From Nonomuraea wenchangensis (GTDB taxonomy: Bacteria > Actinomycetota > Actinomycetes > Streptosporangiales > Streptosporangiaceae), in the NCBI RefSeq assembly GCF_900111685.1, contig NZ_FOHX01000005.1, positions 434,001 to 498,000 of the forward strand: a stretch of 64,000 nucleotides of DNA, read 5' to 3'. Made by a program: the position numbers and the translations under genes. Within the stretch, counting starts at the first letter, position 1; the number at the start of each line of letters is the position of its first letter. The notes under the pieces were generated by a model. It did not search any database, was not told the DNA's origin, and saw only the letters and a program-made list of their open reading frames with translations. Below are positions 32,173 through 40,841 of this stretch, in pieces.

Positions 32173-33255
32173 TCACTCCTCCGACAGGACGCGCTGGGCC
32201 ACGGCGAAGGCGGCGTTGGCGGCCGGCACGCCGCAGTAGACGGCGCTCTGCAGCAGCACCTCGCCGATCTCGTCCGGGGTCAGCCCGTTGCGCAGCGCCG
32301 CCCGTACGTGCATGGCCAGCTCCTCCAGGTGGCCGCCGGCGACGAGCGCGGTCAGCGTGACACAACTGCGGGCACGCCGGTCGAGGCCGGGCCTGGTCCA
32401 GATCTCGCCCCACGCGTAGCGGGTGATGAAGTCCTGGAAGTCCCTGGTGAACGGCGTGGTACGGGCCACCGCCCGGTCCACGTGCGCGTCGCCCAGCACC
32501 TCGCGCCGCACCCGCATCCCGGGCGTCGCGGGCAGATGGGCGAGCAGCGCGGCGGTCAGGCGTTCCGGCTGGTCGGCCGGGGCCAGGTGGGCGGCGCCGG
32601 CCAGCTCCACGAGCGTCGCGCCGTGGATGCCGTCGGCGAGCTCCCTCGCGTGCGCGGGCGGCGTCGCCGGGTCGTCCCGGCCCGCCACGACCAAAGTGGG
32701 AGCCTTGATCGCGGCCAGCTCGGCGCGTACGTCGTAGCCGGCCAGGGCGTCGCAGCAGGCCGCGTACCCCTCGGGGTCGGCGGCGGCCAGGTCGTCCAGC
32801 AGCGCCTGCCGGGGCGGGCCGGCGAACCAGCGGGCGGCCGTGCTCTCCAGCAGCGGGCCGGTGCCCTCGGCGCGCACCAGCCGGGCCCGCTCGTGCCACG
32901 ACGCGGGCTCGCCGAAGCGGGCGGAGGAGCAGATCATCGCGAGCGAGCGCACTCGGCCGGGGTGGCGCAGCGCCAGGGTCGCGCCGATCGCGCCGCCGAT
33001 CGACACGCCCGCGTAGTGGAAGGCGTCGAAGCCCGCCGCGTCCGCCGTCTCCAGCACCAGGGCGGCCAGGTCCTCGACCGTGGCCACAGGGGCCGTGGGG
33101 GAGCCGCCGTGGCCGGGCAGGTCGAACCTCAGCACCCGGAACGTCCGCGCCAGCGCGGCGAGCTGCGGCTCCCACAGACGCAGGGACGTGCCGAGCGACG
33201 GACCGAGGATCAGCGGCACGCCGTCCGCCGGTCCGTCCAGCCGGTGGTGCAACAT
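32173..33255 (-). CDS. pcaL: Fused 3-oxoadipate enol-lactonase / 4-carboxymuconolactone decarboxylase
   Basis: 360-residue bifunctional enzyme of the beta-ketoadipate pathway. Residues about 1-245 are the alpha/beta hydrolase enol-lactonase (PcaD: nucleophile in GVSIGGAIGA, Asp in VVAGRDDPAT, His in GAAHLAPADQ). Residues about 250-360 are the decarboxylase (PcaC: GDAHVDRAVARTTPFTRDFQ, TRPGLDRRARSCVTLTALVA, HVRAALRNGLTPDEIGEVLL). Together they convert 4-carboxymuconolactone to 3-oxoadipate in two consecutive steps. The fusion is known from actinobacteria. Last gene of the pca operon, 2 bp behind pcaB. Confidence 0.95.
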   Translation of the reverse strand: MLHHRLDGPADGVPLILGPSLGTSLRLWEPQLAALARTFRVLRFDLPGHGGSPTAPVATVEDLAALVLETADAAGFDAFHYAGVSIGGAIGATLALRHPGRVRSLAMICSSARFGEPASWHERARLVRAEGTGPLLESTAARWFAGPPRQALLDDLAAADPEGYAACCDALAGYDVRAELAAIKAPTLVVAGRDDPATPPAHARELADGIHGATLVELAGAAHLAPADQPERLTAALLAHLPATPGMRVRREVLGDAHVDRAVARTTPFTRDFQDFITRYAWGEIWTRPGLDRRARSCVTLTALVAGGHLEELAMHVRAALRNGLTPDEIGEVLLQSAVYCGVPAANAAFAVAQRVLSEE

Positions 33256-33257
33256 CG

Positions 33258-34526
33258 TCAGTCCTCCTTGAGAGCCCGCTCCACCAGGGCGCGGGCGGAG
33301 CCCGTGGAGCCGGACAGGGTCAGGTTGGCGCGCATGCGCTCGGGGTGCACCCGCAGCCCGGCGACCAGCTCGGCCGCGTCGCGGGCCGCCCCCGCGACCA
33401 GGCGCAGGCACTCACGCAGCGGCTGCCACTCGGCGTGCCAGGCGCCGGAGGGGCGTTCGTCCTCGGCGGCGAGCGAGGCGTACAGGACGGCGGCCAGCGC
33501 CGGGACCTGCCGCGCCGCGGCGGCGATCATGGTGGCGCGGACCGGGTTGTGCTTGTGGGGCATGGACGACGAGCCGCCGCCGACGCCCTCGGACAGCTCG
33601 CCCACCTCGGTGCGCGAGAGCACGAGCACGTCGGCCGCGAGTTTGCCGAGCGCGCCCGACGCGAACGCCAGCGCCCCGCCGAGGTCGGCCACCGGCGTGC
33701 GCAGCACGTGCCACGGCAGCACCGGCTCGGTCAGCCCCAGCTCGGCGGCGAAACGGGCGGCGAGCCGCAGCCCGGGGTCCTCGCCCGGCTCCGGCCGCTC
33801 GGGGCGGAAGGCGGTCTCAGGGTGGGAGGCGGTCTCGGAGTGGGAGGCGGCCTCGGAGGCGTCGGGGTGGAAGGCGGCCAGCGTGCCCGCCGCCCCGCCG
33901 AGCTGCGCGGGCAGGGAGCCACGGGCGGCGCGCAGCCGGTCGCGGGCGTCCAGGACGAGGCTGCGCCAGCCCGCCGCCTTCAGCCCGAACGTCGTCGGCA
34001 CCGCCTGCTGGGTGAGCGTCCGCGCGGCCATCAGGGTGTCACGGTGCGCGGCGGCCAGCCCGGCGAGGTCGCCGGCGACCCGGCCGAGGTCCGCCAGCAC
34101 CGGGCCCAGCGTCCGGTGCGCGACCAGCATGAGCGCGGTGTCCAGGATGTCCTGGCTGGTCGCGCCCCGGTGCACGTGCGCGCCGTACGGCCCGGCCGCC
34201 GCGCGCAGGTCCTCCACGAGCGGGATCACCGGGTTGCCGCCGGAGCGCGCCCGCGCCACGAGCGCAGGCAGGTCGAACGCCGCCACCCGTGCCGCCCCGG
34301 CCACCGCCTCGGCCGCCTCCCGCGGCGCCCGGCCGAGCGCCGCCTGGGCGCGGGTCAGCGCGACCTCGGCGTCCAGCAGGGCGCGCAGCACGGCGACGTC
34401 ACCGGTCTCCCCGACCGCGCCCCGCATGGGGGACAGCAGCCCGAGGTCGGCGTCCGGGTCAGCCGGAGGCCCCGGGTCAGCCAAAGGCTCCGGGTCAGCC
34501 GGAGGCCCCGGGTCAGCCGAAGTCAA
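33258..34526 (-). CDS. pcaB: 3-carboxy-cis,cis-muconate cycloisomerase
   Basis: Fumarase/aspartase-superfamily enzyme making 4-carboxymuconolactone from 3-carboxymuconate; about 420 residues. The superfamily signature SSSMPHKHNPVRATMI, the upstream HVHRGATSQDILDTALML and TLTQQAVPTTFGLKAAGW are all present. The N-terminus is odd: before DADLGLLSPMRG lies a Pro/Asp-rich repeat (ADPGPPADPEPLADPGPPADP in part) with no ATG or GTG. I take the TTG at 34526 (GGAG 10 nt upstream, overlapping the pcaG stop by 14 bp); a TTG at 34484 is the alternative. A His/Ser/Glu-rich insert (SEAASHSETASHPETAFRPE region) interrupts the middle. Confidence 0.88.
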   Translation of the reverse strand: MTSADPGPPADPEPLADPGPPADPDADLGLLSPMRGAVGETGDVAVLRALLDAEVALTRAQAALGRAPREAAEAVAGAARVAAFDLPALVARARSGGNPVIPLVEDLRAAAGPYGAHVHRGATSQDILDTALMLVAHRTLGPVLADLGRVAGDLAGLAAAHRDTLMAARTLTQQAVPTTFGLKAAGWRSLVLDARDRLRAARGSLPAQLGGAAGTLAAFHPDASEAASHSETASHPETAFRPERPEPGEDPGLRLAARFAAELGLTEPVLPWHVLRTPVADLGGALAFASGALGKLAADVLVLSRTEVGELSEGVGGGSSSMPHKHNPVRATMIAAAARQVPALAAVLYASLAAEDERPSGAWHAEWQPLRECLRLVAGAARDAAELVAGLRVHPERMRANLTLSGSTGSARALVERALKED

Positions 34527-35043
34527 GGAAGACCGTCTCCTTCTCGCCCTGCAGGTGGATGTCGAAGCGGTAGAAGTCCTCGCGCTCCGGCACGGCCAGC
34601 AGCGTCTCCCGCCGCTCCGCCGGGACCGTGTCAAGGAAGGCCGCGTCGCGGTCGAAGTAGACGCGGGTGAACAGGTGGTCCAGCAGGCCGCGGGCGAAGA
34701 CGCACACGCTGATGTAGCCGTTACCCGGCATGAGCGTACGCAACCCGTAGCGGCCGTCGGCGTCGGTCGGCACCCGGCCGAAGCCGGTGAAGTCGAGCCC
34801 GTGCCGCCCGATGACCGCTCCGGTGACCGGGTCGCGGCGCAGCGAGCCGGGCCGGCCGCGCAGGTCGCCCGACGGGTCGGCCTGCCAGAACTCCAGCAGC
34901 GCGTCCGGCACCGGCACGCCGTCGCCGTCGTAGACGTACCCCTGGACGGTGATCCCGCCGGTGGCGAGGTCGCCGCCGCCGGGGAACGGCAGCGCGAAGC
35001 CGTAGAACGGACCGATCGTCTGCGAAGGGGTCGGCTTGATCAT
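34513..35043 (-). CDS. pcaG: Protocatechuate 3,4-dioxygenase alpha subunit
   Basis: 176 residues, intradiol dioxygenase fold. The start PTPSQTIGPFYGFALPF is the family N-terminus; GYVYDGDGVPVPDALLEFWQ and TLMPGNGYISVCVFARGLLDHLFTR follow. The alpha subunit lacks the iron ligands and pairs with PcaH to form the Fe(III) enzyme that opens protocatechuate to 3-carboxy-cis,cis-muconate. The ATG at 35043 overlaps the pcaH stop (ATGA), ensuring equal synthesis of the two subunits. Confidence 0.95.
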   Translation of the reverse strand: MIKPTPSQTIGPFYGFALPFPGGGDLATGGITVQGYVYDGDGVPVPDALLEFWQADPSGDLRGRPGSLRRDPVTGAVIGRHGLDFTGFGRVPTDADGRYGLRTLMPGNGYISVCVFARGLLDHLFTRVYFDRDAAFLDTVPAERRETLLAVPEREDFYRFDIHLQGEKETVFLDFG

Positions 35044-35792
35044 CGGCCCTCCTCCATCCAGGTCGCGGCCGGGCCGTCGAGGACGATGTCCCAGCGGTAG
35101 CCCAGCGAGAACTCGGGCACGGACAGGTCGTGGTCGTAGGCGGACACCAGCCGCTGCCTGGCCCGCTCGTCCGTCACCGACTGCAGCACCGGGTCGAACG
35201 GGAACAGCGGATCGCCCGGGAAGTACATCTGGGTGACCAGCCGCTGCGTGAACGCCGTGCCGAACACCGAGAAGTGGATGTGCGCCGGCCGCCAGGCGTT
35301 GACGTGGTTGCGCCACGGGTACGGCCCCGGCTTGATCGTGGTGAAGAGGTAGCGGCCCTCGTCGTCGGTCAGGCAGCGCCCGACGCCGGAGAAGTTGGGG
35401 TCGAGCGGGGCGGGGTGGTCGTCCCGCTGGTGCAGGTAGCGGCCGGAGGCGTTGGCCTGCCACACCTCGACGAGCTGGCCGCGTACCGGCCGGCCGTCGC
35501 GGTCGAGCACCCGGCCCCGCACGGTGATCCGCTCGCCGAGTGGCTCGCCGAGGTGCTGCTTGGTCAGGTCGGAGTCGAGCGCGGTCACGTCGGAGACGCC
35601 GAACACCGGCCCGGCCAGCTCGGCCGCCTCCGGGTCCTTGACCGCGAGCGCCGGCAGCTTCGGATGGCGCAGGATGCTGCTGCGGTAGGGGGCGAAGTCG
35701 CGCAGCGGCTGGTTAGCCTCCTCGCCGGCGTGCGCCTCGTGCACCTCGGCGATCTCGCGGTCGATGTCGCCCTGCGAGAGGGGTGGGATCAT
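35040..35792 (-). CDS. pcaH: Protocatechuate 3,4-dioxygenase beta subunit
   Basis: 250 residues, the iron-bearing subunit. The iron ligands are expected in ANASGRYLHQRDDHPAPLD (first Tyr) and GPYPWRNHVNAWRPAHIHFS (second Tyr, then the two His of HIH); VRGRVLDRDGRPVRGQLVEVWQ is the intradiol core strand. The N-terminal extension LRDFAPYRSSILRHP is typical of PcaH. It catalyses intradiol ring opening with PcaG. It ends on pcaG by ATGA and begins 6 bp after pcaF on the same strand. Confidence 0.96.
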   Translation of the reverse strand: MIPPLSQGDIDREIAEVHEAHAGEEANQPLRDFAPYRSSILRHPKLPALAVKDPEAAELAGPVFGVSDVTALDSDLTKQHLGEPLGERITVRGRVLDRDGRPVRGQLVEVWQANASGRYLHQRDDHPAPLDPNFSGVGRCLTDDEGRYLFTTIKPGPYPWRNHVNAWRPAHIHFSVFGTAFTQRLVTQMYFPGDPLFPFDPVLQSVTDERARQRLVSAYDHDLSVPEFSLGYRWDIVLDGPAATWMEEGR

Positions 35793-35798
35793 GCGGGG

Positions 35799-36944
35799 CT
35801 ACCTTTCCAGTACGACGGCCAGGCCCTGGCCGACGCCGATGCAGAGACAGGCCAGGCCGACGCCGGAGCCGGCCGCCGCGAGGCGGTGCGCCACGGCGCC
35901 GGTGACGCGGGCGCCGGACGCGCCGAGCGGGTGTCCGAGCGCGATCGCGCCGCCCTCGGGGTTGACCAGGGCGGGGTCGAGGTCGGGCAGTTCGGCCAGG
36001 CAGCCGAGCGTCTGGGCGGCGAACGCCTCGTTCAGCTCGGCGGTGGTGAGGTCGGCGAAGGTGCGGCCGGCCTTGGCGAGCGCCCGGGTCGCGGCCTCGA
36101 CCGGGCCGAGGCCGAAGTAGCGGGGTTCGAGGGCGCTTGCGGCACCGGCGGTGATGCGCGCCAGAGGTTCGCGGCCGCCCAGCCCCTCCTCGTCGGTGAG
36201 CAGCAGCGCCGCCGCGCCGTCGTTGAGCGGGGAGGAGTTCCCCGCGGTGACCGTGCCCTCCTTGCGGAAGACCGGCTTGAGCCGGGCGAGCTTGTCCAGC
36301 GAGCTGTCCGCGCGGATGCCCTCGTCCCGGGTCACGTCCCCGACGGGGACGATCTCCCGCTCGAAGGACGCCTTGGCCGCCTTCTGGTGGCTGGCCAGGG
36401 CGTACGCGTCCTGCTCCTCGCGGGTGATGCCGTGCTTGTCGGCGATCAGCTCGGCGCCCTCGCCGAGCGGCACCGTGTGCTCGGCGGGCATCCTCGGGTT
36501 GACCAGCCGCCAGCCGAGCGTCGTGGAGACCAGCTCCGTGCCGCCCGCGGGGAAGGCCCGATCGGGCTTGGGCAGCACCCAGGGGGCGCGGGTCATGGAC
36601 TCGACGCCGCCCGCGATCACGGTGGAGGCGTCGCCGAGCGCGATCATCCGGTACGCCTGGATGACCGCCTCCATGCCGGAGCCGCACAGCCGGTTCACGG
36701 TCGCGCCGGGCGTGCTCACGGGCAGCCCGGCGAGCAGCGCGGCCATGCGGGCGACGTTGCGGTTCTCCTCGCCGGCGCCGTTGGCGTTGCCGAGGATCAC
36801 CTCGTCGGGGGCCTCGACGCCGTTGCGCTCGGCGACGGCCCTGACCACGTGCGCGGCCAGGTCGTCGGGGCGGATCCCGGCCAGCGCGCCGTTGTGGCGG
36901 CCGAACGGGGTGCGGACGGCGTCCACGACGTACACGGTCTTCAT
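35799..36944 (-). CDS. pcaF: 3-oxoadipyl-CoA thiolase
   Basis: 381-residue thiolase. The acyl-accepting Cys is in [12 protein letters not shown] (about 90), the His in [16 protein letters not shown] and the second Cys in [11 protein letters not shown]. It splits 3-oxoadipyl-CoA to succinyl-CoA and acetyl-CoA, the final step of the pathway. The ATG at 36944 overlaps the pcaJ stop (ATGA). Context within pcaIJFHGBL makes the 3-oxoadipyl assignment firmer than sequence alone, since acetyl-CoA acetyltransferases look alike. Confidence 0.95.
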   Translation of the reverse strand: MKTVYVVDAVRTPFGRHNGALAGIRPDDLAAHVVRAVAERNGVEAPDEVILGNANGAGEENRNVARMAALLAGLPVSTPGATVNRLCGSGMEAVIQAYRMIALGDASTVIAGGVESMTRAPWVLPKPDRAFPAGGTELVSTTLGWRLVNPRMPAEHTVPLGEGAELIADKHGITREEQDAYALASHQKAAKASFEREIVPVGDVTRDEGIRADSSLDKLARLKPVFRKEGTVTAGNSSPLNDGAAALLLTDEEGLGGREPLARITAGAASALEPRYFGLGPVEAATRALAKAGRTFADLTTAELNEAFAAQTLGCLAELPDLDPALVNPEGGAIALGHPLGASGARVTGAVAHRLAAAGSGVGLACLCIGVGQGLAVVLER

Positions 36945-37570
36945 GCCAGGACCTCCGCTTCCGTACGCTCGCGCAGCTCCTCGACGCTCACGCCCGGCGC
37001 GGTCTCCACCAGCCGCAGCCCGTCCGCGGTGACGTCGAGCACGCCGAGGTCGGTGATGACGCGGTGGACGCACGCCTGCCCGGTGAGCGGCAGCGAACAC
37101 CTGGTGACGATCTTCGGCGAGCCGTCCTTGGCCGTGTGATCCATGATCACGATGACCTTGCGGGCGCCGTGCACGAGGTCCATCGCCCCGCCCATGCCCT
37201 TGACGAGCTTGCCGGGCACCATCCAGTTGGCCAGGTCGCCCGTGGCCGACACCTGCATCGCGCCCAGCACCGCCACGTCGATGTGCCCGCCGCGGATCAT
37301 CCCGAACGACAGCGAGGAGTCGAAGAACGACGCCCCCTCCCGCACGGTCACCGTCTCCTTGCCCGCGTTGATCAGGTCGGGGTCGACCTCGTGCTCGTAC
37401 GGGTAGGGGCCGACGCCGAGCAGGCCGTTCTCCGAGTGGAGGATCACGTCCACGTCGTCCGGCAGGAACGACGGGATGCGGGTCGGCAGGCCGATGCCCA
37501 GGTTGACGTAGTCGCCGTCGCGCAGCTCGGCCGCCGCGCGCGCCACCATCTCGTCCCGCGTCCAGCTCAT
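36941..37570 (-). CDS. pcaJ: 3-oxoadipate CoA-transferase subunit B
   Basis: 209 residues, beta subunit of the class I CoA-transferase that activates 3-oxoadipate with succinyl-CoA. The catalytic Glu lies in [14 protein letters not shown] (about 47), preceded by [32 protein letters not shown] and [15 protein letters not shown] follow. The ATG at 37570 overlaps the pcaI stop, coupling the two subunits. An acetoacetate-specific scot enzyme would look similar, but the operon settles it. Confidence 0.95.
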   Translation of the reverse strand: MSWTRDEMVARAAAELRDGDYVNLGIGLPTRIPSFLPDDVDVILHSENGLLGVGPYPYEHEVDPDLINAGKETVTVREGASFFDSSLSFGMIRGGHIDVAVLGAMQVSATGDLANWMVPGKLVKGMGGAMDLVHGARKVIVIMDHTAKDGSPKIVTRCSLPLTGQACVHRVITDLGVLDVTADGLRLVETAPGVSVEELRERTEAEVLA

Positions 37571-38319
37571 GATCGGGTGGTCCTCTTCTCGATGCCCTTG
37601 TCGGCGGCCTGCTCGGGGGTCAGCGCGACGACGCGCTGGACGAAGACGCCCGGCAGGTGGACCTCGTCCGGGTCCAGCTCGGTCAGCTCCTCGACCTCGG
37701 CGATCGTGACGCGCCCGGCCATCGCGGCCAGCGGGTTGAAGTTGCGCGCGGACTTGTTGAAGACGAGGTTGCCGTGGCGGTCGCCCTTGGCCGCGCGCAC
37801 CAGCGCGAAGTCCGTCGTGATGCCGTGCTCCAGCACGTACGGGCGGCCGTCGAACTCGCGTACCTCCTTGGGCGGCGAGGCCACGGCGACGGAGCCGTCC
37901 GGGTTGTGGCGCAGCGGCAGCCCGCCGTCGGCGACCGGCGTGCCGACCCCGGCCGGGGTGTAGAAGGCGGGGATGCCGGCGCCGCCCGCGCGCAGCCGTT
38001 CGGCGAGGCTGCCCTGCGGGGTCAGCTCGACCTCCAGCTCGCCGCCGAGGTACTGGCGGGCGAACTCCTTGTTGTCGCCGATGTACGAGGCCGTCACCCG
38101 CGCGATGCGGCCGGCGGCCAGCAGCACGCCGAGGCCGCCGCCGTCCACGCCGCAGTTGTTCGACACCACGGATATGCCGGTCACGCCGGTGCCGTAGAGG
38201 GCCTGGATCAGCACGTTCGGGATGCCGCTCAGCCCGAACCCGCCGACCGCGAACGACGCGCCGTCCCGCACGCCGGCCAGCGCCTCCTCGGCCGAGGCCA
38301 CCACCTTGTCTCTCCGCAC
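37567..38319 (-). CDS. pcaI: 3-oxoadipate CoA-transferase subunit A
   Basis: 250 residues, alpha subunit of the CoA-transferase: [19 protein letters not shown] (glycine-rich CoA loop), [16 protein letters not shown] and [21 protein letters not shown] take the GTG at 38319, which gives the family start [13 protein letters not shown] and has TTGGAG 4 nt upstream; an ATG at 38349 would add ten residues but has no ribosome site and overlaps a palindrome. First gene of the pcaIJFHGBL operon, divergent from pcaR. Confidence 0.93.
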   Translation of the reverse strand: MRRDKVVASAEEALAGVRDGASFAVGGFGLSGIPNVLIQALYGTGVTGISVVSNNCGVDGGGLGVLLAAGRIARVTASYIGDNKEFARQYLGGELEVELTPQGSLAERLRAGGAGIPAFYTPAGVGTPVADGGLPLRHNPDGSVAVASPPKEVREFDGRPYVLEHGITTDFALVRAAKGDRHGNLVFNKSARNFNPLAAMAGRVTIAEVEELTELDPDEVHLPGVFVQRVVALTPEQAADKGIEKRTTRS

Positions 38320-38347
38320 GACGCTCCAATTCACCGGGAGTGTTCGC

Positions 38348-38369
38348 ATAGTGAACTTTTGTCCACTAT
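38348..38369. promoter_or_regulatory. Probable PcaR operator between pcaI and pcaR
   Basis: ATAGTGAAC (38348-38356) and GTCCACTAT (38361-38369) form a near-perfect inverted repeat (8 of 9) around TTTT. A shorter pair GTTC (38342-38345) and GAAC (38353-38356) overlaps it. It is the only AT-rich, symmetrical element in the divergent gap, as expected for an IclR-family activator/repressor site. Confidence 0.6.
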
Positions 38370-38437
38370 TGTGCTATCGAGTATCCGTAAAGAGGGGTGG
38401 CCTGTCAAAGGAGCTCACTCGACCGGAGGAGTGGCGG

Positions 38438-39979
38438 ATGGAAGCGGCCGGAACCCTGGAGCGTGGCCTCGCCCTGCTGCGCGTGCTGGCGGACGATCCG
38501 GGACGGCCCATGGCCGCGACCGACCTCGTACGCGCGACCGGGCTCGCGAGAAGCGCGGTGGACCGGGTGCTCGCCACCCTCACCCACCTCGGCTACCTGC
38601 GGCTCGACGGGCGGGAGGTACGCCTCGCGCCGCGGCTGATGGAGCTGGGGGAGGCGTACCTCGCGGGCGGCGGGCTCCGCGACGCGCTGTCCCCGCCGGC
38701 CGCGCGGCTGGCCGAGGAGCTCGACGAGTCGGTGTCGCTGGCCGTGCCGGACGGGGAAGGGGTGCGTTTCATCGCGCAGTTCACCCGGCGGCGCACCATG
38801 TCCGTGGCCTTCAGGGTCGGCGACCTGCTGCCCGCCGGCCGGTGCGCGGCCGGGCTCGCGCTGCTCGACCCGGCCGCGCCGTGGGCCGTGGACGACCAGC
38901 TCGTGGAGCCGGGGCTGGTGGCCGTCGCGGTGCCGGTGCGCGACCCTGACGGGCGGGCCGTGGGCGCGGTGAGCGTGGTCAGCCACACCAGCAGGCATAC
39001 GGCGGACGGGCTGCGCGCGTACGCCCTGCCCCGGCTGCGCGCGACGGTGACCGAGATGGAGACCGCCCTCGCCCGCCCGCCCCTGACCGCGCACCGTGAT
39101 GAGGGCCCGGGTGGCGGCCAGAACGGCGGCCCGGACGGGGGCCCGGCGGGGGGTGTGGATCGGTCGCGGGTGGCCAAGCAGGAGCTCGGCGCCGGCTACC
39201 TGCAGTCGCTGGCCCGCGGCCTGGCCGTCATGGTGGCGCTCGGCCGGCCCGGCGGCGCCACCCTCGCCGACGCCTCCCGCGCGACCGGCCAGCCCCGCGC
39301 GACCGTACGCCGCGCCGTGCAGGCCCTCGAACGGCTCGGCTACGTCGCCGCCCGCGGCACCCGCTTCGTCCTGCTGCCGAAGGTGCTGGAGCTGGGCTAC
39401 GCGCACCTGTCCGGCCTGCCCTTCCGCGCGGTCGTGCAGCCGCATCTCAACGACCTGGTCGCCCGGGTGCACGAGTCGGCGTCGGTCGCCGTGCTGTCCG
39501 GCGAGGACATCGTCTACCTGGCCCGCCGCCCGACCCGGCGGATCATGAGCGTGGACATCACGGTCGGCACCCGCTTCCCCGCCTACGCCACGTCCATGGG
39601 CCGGGTCCTGCTCGCCGACCTGCCGGAGGAGCGGCTGGACGCCATCGCGGTCAAGCCGCTGTCCAGCCACACCATCGCGACCACCGCCGAGCTGAAGACG
39701 GTGGTGCGCCAGGTGGCCGCCGACGGGTACGCCCTGGTGGACCAGGAGCTGGAGGAGGGGGTGCGGTCGCTGGCGGTGCCCATCAGGGACGGCTCGGGGC
39801 GGGTGGTCGCCGCCGTCAACGTCGCCACGCACGCCAGCCGCGCCACCCCTGCCGACCTGGTGCGCGACATCCTGCCCGAGCTGCGGGAGACGGCCGCGCG
39901 GATGGCGGCCGACCTGGCGTACGTGCACGGCCCGGCCTGGAACGGCGACCTGCGCGAGGTGGTCCGCCTCGGCCGTTGA
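38438..39979 (+). CDS. pcaR: Tandem-fused IclR regulator of the pca operon
   Basis: 513 residues, two complete IclR units in one chain. Unit 1 (about 1-225): LERGLALLRVLADDPGRPMA, HTH VRATGLARSAVDRVLATL, then a shortened effector domain. A Gly/Pro linker (about 226-245) follows. Unit 2 (about 250-510): LARGLAVMVALGRPGGATLA, HTH ATGQPRATVRRAVQALERLG, and a full effector domain with SVDITVGTRFPAYATSMGRVLLADL. Double-unit PcaR proteins occur in actinomycetes. ATG at 38438 with GGAGGAG upstream. It diverges from pcaI; 3-oxoadipate is the likely ligand by analogy with known PcaR. Confidence 0.9.
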   Translation: MEAAGTLERGLALLRVLADDPGRPMAATDLVRATGLARSAVDRVLATLTHLGYLRLDGREVRLAPRLMELGEAYLAGGGLRDALSPPAARLAEELDESVSLAVPDGEGVRFIAQFTRRRTMSVAFRVGDLLPAGRCAAGLALLDPAAPWAVDDQLVEPGLVAVAVPVRDPDGRAVGAVSVVSHTSRHTADGLRAYALPRLRATVTEMETALARPPLTAHRDEGPGGGQNGGPDGGPAGGVDRSRVAKQELGAGYLQSLARGLAVMVALGRPGGATLADASRATGQPRATVRRAVQALERLGYVAARGTRFVLLPKVLELGYAHLSGLPFRAVVQPHLNDLVARVHESASVAVLSGEDIVYLARRPTRRIMSVDITVGTRFPAYATSMGRVLLADLPEERLDAIAVKPLSSHTIATTAELKTVVRQVAADGYALVDQELEEGVRSLAVPIRDGSGRVVAAVNVATHASRATPADLVRDILPELRETAARMAADLAYVHGPAWNGDLREVVRLGR

Positions 39980-40000
39980 CGTGCTTGGCAGCTGACGGGC

Positions 40001-40606
40001 TCAGCCGCGCCGGTGGCCGTGGCCGCGCTTGTCGGCGATGGCCCAGGCGGTGTCCCATGAGCGGTAGCGGCGGCGGTTCAGCGCCCACCGCCCGGTCGCG
40101 AAGCCGGTGAGGGTCAGCAGCACGGCCACCAGCTCCACGAAGAGCGTCATGCCCGCGCCGCGCAGGCCGATCTCCAGCGGCTTCTTCGGCGGGGTCGACG
40201 GCCGCCCCTCGGCGTCGATCCAGATACGCACCGCCGTGCCGCTCCTCGCCAGCCCCGGAGCCGCCACCTCACCGGTGCGCGCCGTCCCGTCCGGGCCCGT
40301 CCACCGCGCCGGCGTAAGCGGCAACTGCGGCGGCATCTCGCCGAACGTCGCCCTGGTCGGCCGCGCGTCCGCCAGCAGGGTCGCCGTCACCTGCTGCCGC
40401 CCGCCCGGCCCGACCCGGGTCTCGGCCATCCCGTTCTCGTACGCGGCCCTCCCCGCCAGCACCGCCGGCCAGACGCTCGCCAGGACCAGCAGCACCGCCG
40501 CCACTGCCAGCGCGGACTCCAGACGATCGGTACGGCGGCGCAGCGGATTGCGATCCCATCGGTACCCGCGCGTCACCCTCTTCAGGCGATCCAGAGCAGC
40601 TCTCAC
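40001..40606 (-). CDS. Rv1733c-like membrane protein
   Basis: 201-residue protein with two membrane spans (about 40-60 and 155-178) around a soluble loop, like actinobacterial Rv1733c relatives: basic start RVTRGYRWDRNPLRRRTDRL, then a helix, TATLLADARPT, WTGPDGTARTGEVAAPGLARS-like core and a VRIWIDAEGRP strand, and a second helix. GTG at 40606 with GAGGAGG 6 nt upstream is a convincing start. Function unknown; the mycobacterial namesake is dormancy-associated. It is convergent with pcaR, 21 bp apart. Confidence 0.8.
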   Translation of the reverse strand: MRAALDRLKRVTRGYRWDRNPLRRRTDRLESALAVAAVLLVLASVWPAVLAGRAAYENGMAETRVGPGGRQQVTATLLADARPTRATFGEMPPQLPLTPARWTGPDGTARTGEVAAPGLARSGTAVRIWIDAEGRPSTPPKKPLEIGLRGAGMTLFVELVAVLLTLTGFATGRWALNRRRYRSWDTAWAIADKRGHGHRRG

Positions 40607-40728
40607 CGCGCACCTCCTCGACACCACAAAGGTGCGCTCCAACTGCCCGTACGAGGAGTGCCATAAGCCTCACCGACTAGGGACCTTCGCCCTCTTCCGC
40701 GGCCCGAACCGCCCATACCCCCAAAAAC

Positions 40729-40747
40729 CCCCTGCACGCAGGGGTTT
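40729..40747. terminator. Small hairpin upstream of the Spo0M-like gene
   Basis: CCCCTG (40729-40734), loop CACG, CAGGGG (40739-40744), then TTT. It lies in the 235-bp gap between the Rv1733c-like gene and the Spo0M-like gene, where nothing else is clear. Could be a terminator or a leader element. Confidence 0.35.
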
Positions 40748-40841
40748 GAGGAACTCGGCCGGTACGCCGCTCGTTGTGCGGGCGCAAGTAGTGATCTTCA
40801 ACGGATCACCGACCCGATCTTCGACAGGGAGAGCAACAGCC

